NCBI GenBank assembly: GCA_963969365.1
Contig: OZ017747.1
Span: forward strand, 4,340,001-4,404,000
From: Asterochloris sp. CNOR1
Taxonomy: Eukaryota > Chlorophyta > Trebouxiophyceae > Trebouxiales > Trebouxiaceae
Length of the DNA stretch: 64,000 nucleotides
Reading direction: 5' to 3'
Below are positions 1 to 15,066 of the stretch, one piece after another. The translations under genes were made by a program, and so were the position numbers. The notes below the pieces were generated by a model. It did no database searches. It was given only the letters and a program-made list of their open reading frames with translations, and was not told the origin of the DNA. The first letter of the stretch is position 1. The number at the start of each line of letters is the position of its first letter.

Positions 1-1358
1 AGTGGCAGGCCAATCCCTACTTCTGTGCAGGGCGAGTGACGGTGCGCTGCATGCAAGCCCTGGAGCTGGCTCTTAGGGTATGTACAGAGCAGTGAGCTAG
101 CCAAATTGCCAGCCGACCCCTGCTTCTCCGCAATCACAATCACAATCACAGTATGTCAGTACTGAGAATCACAGCGATGGGGCCCTGGGGCTCCCTCCCA
201 GCACCTCTGTGGTCTCAGCAGCCTGCACAGAGGGCTGCATGTCACGCATGTGTGCCGGACTCCGTCCCGCAAAATCCCCAGATGTGGGCCTGTGCGTGAG
301 CCATGCTGCTGGCCAACTTTCTCAAACAATGGGGCGTTTCACGTGTTATTGCATCCGAACAGACTGGTGAAATCAGGTTGAGCTTTCCCAGTTAGTCTGA
401 CATGTGGCCACATTCATGGACGCCCTCATTACCTAGAGCAGAGATCCTGGCCACATGACCTTGCTGTGAGTGTCCCCTTGCTGTGCCTTGCCTTTGAATG
501 GGGCCTGCCTTTGCCATCCTGCAGGGGGCAGCCGTGATGAGCAAGGTGGCTCATATTGTCTCCTGCCATCCTTGCCATGTGGACTGGCCAATTTTATGGG
601 CTTGCTCCTACATGCAGGTGCCAGCCCTGGTGCTCGCTTTGGCCCCGCACTGCCTCCAAGTCTTTTGATGTTGCAGGGCATGTTGCACACAGTTGTGTTT
701 ATCTGTGTTCAGGTGCCGGCTCTGATGGACACGGTGGCCTGCCAGTGCTTCATCAACCGCGGCATGCTGACTGACCTGCTGACCGAGCTGGCGGGAGACG
801 ATGGGCGCTCAGGCAGGACACTAGCTTAGTGCATTGTCAGTGGGGATGCAAGGCGTGCAGCGCTGCATCTGATTGCCCTCAGCACTCCTCAAGCTGACAG
901 CTACAGCCTCACTGTGATGCTGCTATGCGGTGGGCGTCTTCGCAGCTGAATTGCTGACCATTCAGCTGTGAGAAAGAATCAGCACAGACTCTGTCTGTGA
1001 CAATGGCATTCAGGTCTTGCGGCCCCTGCCACACTCTTGCGTTGATGCTTGCGTCGGGTGTCAAGCTGGCCGCACGCATTGCAAACCAGTTGCAAGCCTG
1101 CCTGCCTGATCTGCAGGGGGCGCCATGCTGCGCCAGATTCCGGTGCCCCCCGAGATGGTTGGGCGCTCCTATGGCGAGCTGGTCACGCGCCTGACTTTGC
1201 ACCGCAAGCTGGTCCCGTTGGGGCTGTACCGCCGAAAGAGCGAGAACGCGGCGTGGCGCCTGCGCTTTGTGGTGACCAACCCCCCCGCCCACGAGCGGCT
1301 GGAGCCAGAGGATCAGATCTTTGTGCTGCGCGAGCGAGGGGGGGCCTGGCTGGCCTAG
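1..1358 (+). CDS. BK/Slo-type potassium channel, C-terminal part (5' end outside window)
   Basis: This is the 3' end of a large-conductance (Slo/KCNMA-like) K+ channel, from the cytoplasmic RCK2 gating ring. Exons: up to 41, 713-812 and 1117-1358, with a TAG stop. The first exon (from about base 3) reads NPYFCAGRVT, which continues into VPALMDTVACQCF, aligning with the family's FACGTAF...DSL segment. The last exon carries RFVVTNPP followed by EPEDQIFVL, the family's TNPP...DLIFCL strand. Phases are 0 at 41/713 and 1 at 812/1117. The second intron starts with GC (TCAG|GCAGG), a GC-AG intron; the alternative is that this exon simply reads to a stop at 829. Pore and voltage sensor lie outside the window. 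The family call is confident; ion selectivity and calcium response cannot be judged. Confidence 0.72.
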
Positions 1359-2254
1359 GCCCCAGTACTGGCCAGTGCAGTGCTCTGCACTATGCTTGCT
1401 GGCTTGCGCGGCGCAACTCACAGTCAGGCCTGGCTTGTGCGGCCTAGAGCGATGCCAACTGTGCGGCTTTGAATCTCTAGGGCTTGGTGTCAAGGCGCGG
1501 CCATGCATAGCTTATGCAGCCGCCAGCACGCCTAGTCTGGCTGCTTCAATGGTGGGGCACCTGGCCCCATTTGGGCCCAGGCATGCGCACAAGCGTGACC
1601 CCAAAAATGGCCGTGGGCGAGGCTGATCCCAGCCTCGCTTGCGCCAATCATGTATCAGAGTGGAGCTGCCGGAGCAAACTGTGTTGCGCAGCTCTGCACC
1701 TAGGCCATTCGTGGCGCAAGAGCGCAACACTGCTTGCCTTATTGTGTAGCTCGGCGCCTGGCTCGCGCAGCATCACAGAGATGGGTGTGTGGTGTTGCGC
1801 CATGTGCTGCACTGGTGCTGAGGTACCTGGCCTCAACAGGTGCCCACTGCAGTCAAACTTCGCGTGTGCAGGGCCTGATCTTCATGATGCCACTGCCCAC
1901 TAGTGAGAAGCAAATGCCCAACTTCTTTTGAATGAGAATGTTATGTACTCCCTGTGAGTCGCAGTCCTATTTGAGCTCGACTGCAACTGTCCGGCAGTTG
2001 CAGACACACACTGCTCAGGAGAACAACACTGCTCTCAACGTCATTCATACATTCATTGTTGGGTCACCATGCAGACTTGACAGCTGGTCATAGGTGGACA
2101 CAGTGCAGAGGGCAGCACTCAAATGCTGGGGGATGTGAAGGGGTGCGGCCTAGTGGAAAAGGAGGCGACTTGCATTAGGCACCTAGTTCTGCAGCGCTCC
2201 CCTAGGACATGTGCACAGAGGCATCAGCCAGGCAGGATGATGCACTCGAACCAG
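1359..2254. other. Intergenic between two converging 3' ends
   Basis: This 896 bp lies between the channel stop codon (+) and the PDAT stop codon (-), so it should hold two 3' UTRs. The open frames here (for example 1514-1903 +) show no family resemblance and no splice-consistent partners. I see no tRNA, repeat array or mobile element. Confidence 0.6.
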
Positions 2255-5200
2255 TCAGTCAAAACAATGAACATTGGCAGCAATCTCTGGCACTCGCGAA
2301 ATCACTTGGTCCTCCATATCCTCGCCATGCCCAACTGCAATTCTGAGGACATCCTCCATCACCTCCACGTTGGCAAGTATGTCCACATGCTCACTTGACT
2401 TTGGCCCTCCTCTGCAGGCAGCACAGAAGGGCATGTTGACACCTGACAGACACATTGCCACGCACAGCTAGGCTGGCTGGCCATTGAGCGCCTTCATGAC
2501 ATGCTACCGGGCTTGCTGTCAGGGCAAACACCGGAGGTGCTGCAGACTGTGCAGGCACAGCAAGGCAGAATCTTCCTGACATCTGGGCTGCCAGAGAATG
2601 CAGCATCTCCCTGGCTGTCAGCCAGAGTGCACAGGGCCCGAGTGTGTGTTGTATGGGTGCACTGGCCTTCCTACTATATGATGGAGGCAAGACGGGCTGC
2701 AGATTGGGCAGCGGTCTTCACAAGGCATTGCAAGCGGGATTCTGGCACTGGAGGGCTGCTTGTGTGGGAAGTGCAGAGCCCTCTTCCCTGAGCAACTGGT
2801 GACAGGATTCTTGTGGCTGTCAGTGACAGGATCCATGCGGCTGTCAGTGTTGCCAAGCACACAGGGGCGATGCAGAGCTTGTGATTGGGCACACCTGAGG
2901 TCCAGGTAGCTCTTGCTGGGTTGGTGCAAGTACTCCCTGCTAACGATGGGGATGCTGGCAGGGTTGAGCTTCTTGTTGTTGCGCCACCCCTTGTAGCACA
3001 TGAGGCCGGTGCTGATGATGGGCACGGTGCCGTCTCCGTCAGAGTTCTGCACGCCCTTGTCCTGCAGCAGAAGCGTGGCCCAGCGCTTTCCAGGTTTGAG
3101 GCGTTCCCTGCCACAGGATGTTTGACTTGCTCAAGGGGCTCCATGCAGGGCGGATGACGAAGGGGCGTACCCTGCTTGCTTGGCATGCTGCACAGAGGCA
3201 TGAAACTGCCATGTGTCCAACCCAGGCTGCAATGAGCCCTGGCAGGCCAGCTTGGCACGCTGGCTTGGCAGGCTGGAGCCGGTGAGTGTGCAGAACAGCG
3301 CCTGACAACATCCTGCGCTCAAGAAATCTCTGTGTGTGTACATGTACCATGTGCAGTCAAGGGCAGCCCACAGGGGCTGCCATGATGTTACATGGGACAG
3401 CAAGCTGTGTCCACATGTTCTTATGAGCCCCTCGCCTGCTTCAGACGCATGATGGTATACAACCACCGCGCATATTGTCTATGGTCCGAAGGACATCAGC
3501 CTTGGATTCCTGTGCATCCCACAGTGGAGCTGGCAGGCCTTGAGTCTGCAGCCACCCAACATCAGCAGGAGCCTGACGCCTCACCAGCATTGTCTCAGGG
3601 TCATTGACGTCTGTGTCAATGTGCCACAGCATGTCCTCGTGCGACTCATCGGTGTTGTTTCTGACCTCATCTCTGTTCAGTTCCTGTGGCAGCCAAGCCC
3701 CTAGTCAGGTCACACCAAGGTGTTGAACACCATGGGAGAGGCTTAGTTTGAAGAGCGTGCAACTGGTAACAGCTAAAAGAAGCTGCCACTGGGTCAGGCT
3801 TTGCCCCAAAACAGAACCCACCAAGCAGGTGCAGCTTGCAGGAATGTGTTGTCCAACCCATTCAAAGGTAAAGATGCAATTGCGCTCAGGCAACGAGATG
3901 CAAGGCGGTGTGATAGCTCATTCTGGTGCCTGCAATGGCAACCCTGGTCAGCCACAGTCACCGTCTTCACACCCGCCTGGCACAACCCCGGTGGTGGTCA
4001 TCGGACTCCATGCAGAAAGGTCACACATCATTATGCTGTCACCAATGCCCACCTTTGGACAGTCTGGGTGATGGAATTTGCACTCGTTCTGGGAGGTCAC
4101 AGTTGTTTCTGCTGCTGCTGACGCCCACCTTGGTGGAGTCCAGGTGGTGGTAGTGGTAATTGCGCTCCGCGGCAGACCCAACGCCATACATGCAGTAGAT
4201 GCGCATGGAGGGTGCCTTGGGCCAGGGATCTTTCAGCGGATTCAGAAAGTCTTGTGTGGGGTCAGCCTTGGCCCCAGATTGGCTGCAGCCAAGCAGGTAG
4301 GCCATCATTTGCACAGTGAGTTATTGCAAGCCCCAAGAATTCGGTAGTGAGCAAGTCCAGCCCAGAGCACAGTGAATTTGTTTAGGGTCTGTTTGTGGCT
4401 CCTCACACTTTGTGCTGGGTTGAAAGTCAAAAAGGAAGAAGAGAAGTAGGTGCTTGTTTAGACCAGTGTTGCTAGTAGACAGCAAGGAGAGCAGGCACTC
4501 TGCCTCACCTGCCCTTGCTGGCGTGCACGGCGGACCAATGCTCTGCATTCCTGCGGATGGGCTCCGAGACCACCTCCAGCATGGCGCTCATTGCGTCATC
4601 AATGCTCAGATTAATGGGCTCGTCGCCCATGTTGTCCTCATCCTGCAGGGCACAGGCAGGCTGGTCACAGGCAGGCTGATGGCATCATGGTCCAGCAGGG
4701 TGGCTGCAAGCATGTGTGGCGCCAAAATGTGTGTCGTCTCAGGCAATGCTTGCGATGGATGCACCTCAAAGCTGCCATGAGAGGCGTGAAGCGGAGCCAT
4801 CTTAAAGTGCCGTGGGTGCCACCTACTTGGGGCTGGGCATCACAACCAACTTGCAAGAGGACCACGACGGACAACATGAAGACAGGTGCAGCCTCTGCAT
4901 TACGCCCAGCAGATGTGGGATGGTGTACACAAAATGAAGGCGTGTGAATGGCTGCAGCCACTTCCAGGGGCCAGTACTTGTGTGTGCAAACAGATCCAGA
5001 ACAGAGACATCTGGACACGTGCAGCCACTTCAGGGGGGCAAGCAGCTGCAGGCACACAGACTCACAACGAATGAGTAGTTCTGCAGGCTCCGCTCCGGCT
5101 GCACACGCACGAAGGCCCTGCAGGCACAGCAGGCAGGAACTCAGCAAAGGTGCGATTTTGCAGCTCTTACTTGAGGCCCCATAAATCTGCAATACTGGAC

Positions 5201-8200
5201 AGTGGCAAACTACAGCGCTGCAAGCCCTGCAGTTTGCAGCACATCTGCAGGCTGCAGAGTCCGTGCCGTGGTACGATGCAACCTTCTCGGCATCACCAGC
5301 CATGAAGCCGGACATGTCTGAACAGCCTTGCATGGAGCTGCTTCAGACCCTTTTGCACATATGTGCAAATTGCACACCACAGCACAGCAGGGTGAGGGGA
5401 ACACAGGACCCTCAGACTGAAGCCTCTGGCATGCAGCAGCGATTAGCAGCTATTCTGGATGACTCACCCGTGAGTCTGGCCCCTCGCAGTCATGTTCCTG
5501 CAATGCAGCAGAGGGCAGGCTCAGCTGGCAGTGGCACCACACAGGTTGAGCTCACGCAGGGCACAGGGGCAGCACAACACTCAGCAGTCAAAGAGGCACT
5601 GCACAGCTGAAGCTGCGGCAGAGCACAGGGGAGAGCCAACCTCAGCTGCTAGGAGGCAGTGCCCATCTGCAGATCCAGAGCAGATGGCAGGGCGAGCATA
5701 GGCTGTTGCAAGGCACTCGGTGCAGCTTGAGATCAGCCACAGCTAAAATGAAAGCAAGCCTAGGGTGCCATTGGCTTGAGCACGCAGACCGGGAGCTGCG
5801 CATCACTGTCCACGGTCTCCTGTCTGGACATGATGGCAGCCACTCAAAGCAACAGAGCAGCCAAGCAGGGTGAACTTTTAGGTGTAGAGCTGCCCCTGCT
5901 GGTGGCCCTGCTGGTAGCACTCAACTCCAGGTGTGAGAGCGTGACATTTTTGACGCCTTCGAGCAGGTACCAACCGTCAAGCAGGAACTGTGTGGCTCAC
6001 TCATCGTCGTCGGGAGCCCAGGTCCCGTTGCCCCATATGGCTGGGCCGCCCACCGGCAGCATGCCATGCAGGCTGCCCCATGTGCGGAACAGGTTGGCGC
6101 GTGTGGGACGGGGGATCCAGTGGTTGGCCATGGCCCCAGCCAGCATGCCCAGCTCGGCCGTGTCACGCATCTCGCCTGCAACAGACGCAAGGGAGGCTGG
6201 GCGTGGGAGACAGTGGGTAGTCAAAGCCCTGCCCAGCATGGCGAGGATCGCTTCAGCTGACAAGGGGTCTGGATGCCACTGTGCACTGAGGACGAGCCCA
6301 CCTGACAGCATCGCCGTCACAGCCTTGGGCACGCCCAGAACGGGGCCGGCCATGTTGGCATAGTGGGCAACGTGCTTCTCCGTCCACCCCGCCTCCTGGT
6401 CGTCGGCCCAGTGCAGGAAGTTGCGGAACACATTGTCCCCCCAGGAGTGTGCCAACACCAGCACCTGCACAGCGACACACCCTTCAGGGCTGTGGATCAT
6501 CGCATGATCATCCTCCCACACCCATAGGACAGCTGTTCACACAGCACTGCGCCAGCACCACCACCTGCAGGAAATCCACCGACCAAGCGGGGCAGTATTT
6601 TGCAGCAGCAGCTGGAACTGGCTTGGGTACCCCTGTGCTGCAGAGATCCCCAGGAGTGTCGGCACCAGCGCCTGCAGGGTAGTGCTGGACCCCTTCAGAG
6701 TAGGTTGATTCCTGCCCAGGTGGAATGAAATTTCCCACGATGGACTGCACCAGTGCCAGCACCTGCAGGTCGCTCACATGGTCTTCAGAGTAGTGCTCTG
6801 CTGCTGCAGGCCGTCCGACTTGACAGCTTTGTGCTGCAGAGGACACTGCTTGAGCCCAGGAGTGTGCCGGCACCAGCAGAGCAGGGTATGGGCGCCTGAG
6901 GGGTCTGCAGCTGCAAAGCCCAGGTGTGTCCTGTGGTTGCGTGCCGGCCGTCGACTGCCCTGTGTGGGATGCTGCAGACTGCTGTCCCCAGGCAACACTG
7001 AAGGACAGGCAGCACCGCGACGTAGCTGTACAGACTCTGCAGCACTTGCTGTGCTGGAGCCAAGAGCAATGCAAAGCTGCCACTGCTGGCACAGGCAAGC
7101 ATGCTGAGATCCATTCAAGCTGCCTGAGCGGAGCTAGTGGAGCAGCAGCCATCGCTGAGGGTCACTCTACCCTCACCTTCTGGTTCTGCAGCTTGCACAT
7201 GATCTCAATGGTGGCCTTGAGTTTAGTGAAGTACCCGTCCCGCTGCTCCAGCATGGGCACTGACAGCCGCCAGTCGTAGGTCACCCCCGTCTGCAGGCAC
7301 TCAGAAAAGGTGGCAGTGATTTCCAGGTAGCAGCCACACACATGTCACCTTCACAGCCACCCGTCACAAGGCATACCCATCTGCAGGCAGCCAGAGAACT
7401 AATGCATGCTCTAGACTCACCGCAGTATTGCGTCACAGTCCAGGTCGGCCAGCCACTCATTTGGCTTGGCCAACAGGCTCCAGAACAGATGTCGCATGCT
7501 CCAGGCTCACCATGGTGTTGGCGTCGTACCCCAGGTCCGCCAGCGACTCAATGAGCTTGGCCCACACGTGGTAGCCGGGGAAGAAGTAGTCCACCGCCTC
7601 CAGGCCTTCTGCAGCCCGTACCTTGACGTCACCAGGGTCTCCTCCTGCAGGGGCCAGCCATGCCTGCTCCTCTGCTTACGAGGATCCAGGACATCTGTCT
7701 CTGGCTTGAGTGCACCTTGAATGCCCCAGCCTATCACAGAACGCGCGTCTTTGCTTTGGCCTGAGGGAATTGCACAGCCCCGTGCTGCTCTGCTTGATGC
7801 TACCAGCCTCAGGCCTGTAAGCCATTGGTACAGCCAAGCTGCACAATGTGAGATCCAGAGGTGTCTCCCATACATCATTCACGAGGTGCTGGTCTCTTTG
7901 GACACTTGAAGCAGGCATGCTGAGTGCATGCAAGCTACCTATGATGCTTCAGAGAGCAGACAAACTTTCCTGGGGATAAACTTGTCTGGTCAGATGCTGA
8001 CCTGTCTCCTCATCCAGGCGCATGTGCCGAAACCAGCAATTGCGGTCATGAAAGAAGGCCTGGGTCATCTGCATGGAACCCCATACGCGTTGCCTGCAGA
8101 CACGGCAACATGTGCCTTGGAGTCTGAAATTGCCAGGTGCCTGCTGCCAGTGGACAAGCGCAGTGAGGTGACCAGCAACCTGGCGAGGCTGTCTGCCCCC

Positions 8201-9942
8201 AGGCAGAGACCAAGCTGAGCACCAAGGAGCAGTGCCATGGGCGGCAGGGCAGGCCTGGCCCCCATTTGCTCTTGCCCTCTGGTGGTGTTGCCGTGCGCCA
8301 GTGCCCAACCTCAAGCATTACAGCCCAGCCTACAAACCAGTAATATGCGGCCCTTAAGCTGCAGAAATAAAGCAAAGTGCACAGGAGCCAGAGACCAGGG
8401 CACAAGTGTGAACCGAGACAACTGGACTGCTGCTCCCAGCCGCAGCAGACAGACCATGAAGCCCAAGACGCGTGAGTGCAGGCTCTGCAGCAGCCCACCT
8501 GAAGAACTTCTTGGCACACTCCTCCCCCGACCACAGCTGCAGCGCTGACGTCACAAACCCTGCAGCAGCAGTGCAGCGGCCACGTCTCAGTCCCGGGATA
8601 GCAGGCGTGCAGCCCCTGGCACAGAGCAGAGCTATGAGCCCCCAAAGCTTGCCGGGTGCCAGGGCTTTTTACCCTACCTGCTCCAGGCCCAGCCAGAAGC
8701 ATCCCTGTGCTGCCTGCCTCCAGCAGCTCGCTCACCGTACCTGCTCCTGGCAGACAAAAGAGGGCCCTGCTAGAAGCAAACTTGTGCTGCCTGCCTCCGG
8801 CAGCCTGCTCCCCCCACCTGCTCCAGTCAGACAATAGAAGGCCCAGTCAGATGCAAAGTTGGGCTGCCCGCTTTTGGCAGCTTGCTCACCCTACCTGATA
8901 TGGACCAAGAAAAATTGGCCCAGCCAGATGCAACCTCAGAGTGCCTGCCTCTGGTGGCAGCTTGCGCACCCTACCTGATCAAGCAGACAACAGAAGCCCA
9001 GCCAGAGCACAGTTGTGCCTGCCTCTGGCAGTGTCAGGGCTGAGTACCAGGCTTGTATCTGATGCTGCCCCATGCTCATTGCTGCTGCCTGCCGTTGTCT
9101 GTGCTCTCGACCCCAGCGTGAGTATTCAGCTTGGAAGGGAGGGGCGGGGCCATCCTTTGACCTACCTTGGCTTGTGGCTTCACCTGTTCCCCACAAGATT
9201 AGCCAGATCAACCTGCCACGATCATGACATTGCTTGAGGCTCAAAGGCCCTACCGGGAATGATAATGACAGGGTACTTGGGCTTGAAGCCCTGCTCGCGC
9301 ATCGTGATTCCGGGACGAATTGCGCTGGAGTCATGTTGCAGGACGGTCTGCAGCCAAGCACACAGAGCTGTGTCTGTCTGCCTGCTGTAGGGCTGCGGCT
9401 GTAACGTGCTCAGCCACTGTGGGATGCGCTGGCAGATTCAGCAAAGCAGAATGTGTCAAGGGTGGGTCGTGTGCTGCCTGGGTTGGGCAGCAAAATCAAT
9501 CCAGCTTCGCTGCCAGACCACCACAGCATGGTGCAGCTGCAGCCCCGAGCCAGCCTGGGTGCCTGATACATGCTACAATGTCGCCAAAATAGGGTGGGTC
9601 CCCAAATCGACATCCGGGAGGAACCACAGATGCACAGGGACTGCTCTTGGCACTGTCACATGCATGACGCTACCTTTTCAAACCTCTCCCAAGCATGGAA
9701 GTACGAGAGGCCCCAAGCCAGCGCCGCAATCAAGACTGTCCAGAACAGCTTGCTGCGCAGCACGCGGGACACTGGGCCCCTTGGCTGCAGCAGATGTGCA
9801 CAGCATCACACTCGCCCAAATCATGGAGGCAAAGCTTGGGCAAGGAGGCATTGATCACGCCTCGAGCTGCTACCTTAGTTGCCTTGCTGCTGTTCTGCTC
9901 CCTGCTGTTCTTGGGAGCATCCTCCTTGCTAGCCTTGACCAT
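2255..9942 (-). CDS. PDAT: Phospholipid:diacylglycerol acyltransferase (PDAT)
   Basis: PDAT moves an acyl group from a phospholipid to diacylglycerol to make triacylglycerol, normally at the ER. Exons (minus order): 9874-9942, 9674-9784, 9254-9347, 8499-8559, 8002-8093, 7511-7644, 7177-7290, 6302-6464, 6001-6175, 5066-5117, 4509-4642, 4129-4282, 3585-3683, 2895-3061, 2255-2411. All phases fit, giving 591 residues. A charged N-terminus precedes one membrane helix (about residues 36-52, LFWTVLIAALAWGLSYF). The lipase-like core follows: GLEAVDYFFPGY, the nucleophile elbow AHSWG, IYCMYGVG, the Asp loop DGDGTVP and the catalytic His in SEHVDIL. Start chosen: ATG at 9942; an in-frame ATG at 9975 is possible. 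The acyltransferase family is very secure; PDAT rather than another LCAT-like enzyme is supported along the full length. Confidence 0.93.
6545..6890 (-). repeat. Decoy copies of the PDAT exon 8 acceptor and exon start
   Basis: The true exon starts at 6464 with ctgcag|GTGCTGGTGTTGGC. Related junctions, a CTGCAG acceptor followed by a GTGCTGG-like exon start, recur upstream in the same intron with exon-like starts near 6564, 6671 and 6762, about 90-107 bp apart. A fourth copy without a clean acceptor lies near 6855-6886. The copies carry PDAT-like codons for a few residues and then diverge. Confidence 0.6.
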
Positions 9943-10425
9943 CAAAGGGGATCTAAGATGTACAAGCTGATACAAGTCGGTGTCCCAAGGCCAGCCAGCC
10001 TATCAGAGGGAAGCTTCTGATGCCCCTGCTGGTCCGCAGGCTCAACGAGCTTGACCTAAGGCATCATCTGACACCCCTAAAAATTATGCGAGCTTGAAGA
10101 AGAAGAGCAGGAATGGTCATTAAATGCTGTACAGCAGAAGTCAGAAACAGCAAAAAGAGGCACTTCCAGGGTATATGTTCAGCATTTGGGCGGGTGGGCC
10201 AGCATGTGGTGTCACAGAGGGGAGGGCCTGGCAGGGGCCCGCAAAGCACACACCAGCTTGCATTCAACTGCAGGGAATCTCAACAGAATAGGGCAACAAA
10301 GCAACTGCGCACATGCATTGGTCGGGCATGCGTCGACGTGTCAGGGTTTCACCAGCAGCGCCCTGATGCGTCAGGGGCGCGCTGCACGGGTTCATTCTTT
10401 GGAGGGCGGCCCCCGCCGAGCAGCG
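9943..10425. other. Intergenic, PDAT promoter side and kinase 3' side
   Basis: This 483 bp lies between the kinase stop (minus) and the PDAT start (minus). It should contain the kinase 3' UTR and the PDAT promoter. I see no TATA-like element or repeat that I can defend. Confidence 0.5.
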
Positions 10426-14953
<4,528 letters not shown>

Positions 14954-15066
14954 TACTCCCCAGCAAAACTCAGCTCAGAGTAGGCAATTTCCTTTTCCTA
15001 TTATTTTCGAGCAGGCAGGTTTTGCTGTGAGAGGCTGTTGGTTTACAGGGGAGGCTGGGCAGGTCT

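Noticed and set aside
4665-5333. 222-codon minus-strand open frame
   Set aside because: It spans PDAT introns and the 52-nt exon 5066-5117 in another frame; the phase-consistent PDAT model explains the region.
8046-8834. 262-codon minus-strand open frame
   Set aside because: It crosses true PDAT exons in a different frame and has no family resemblance.
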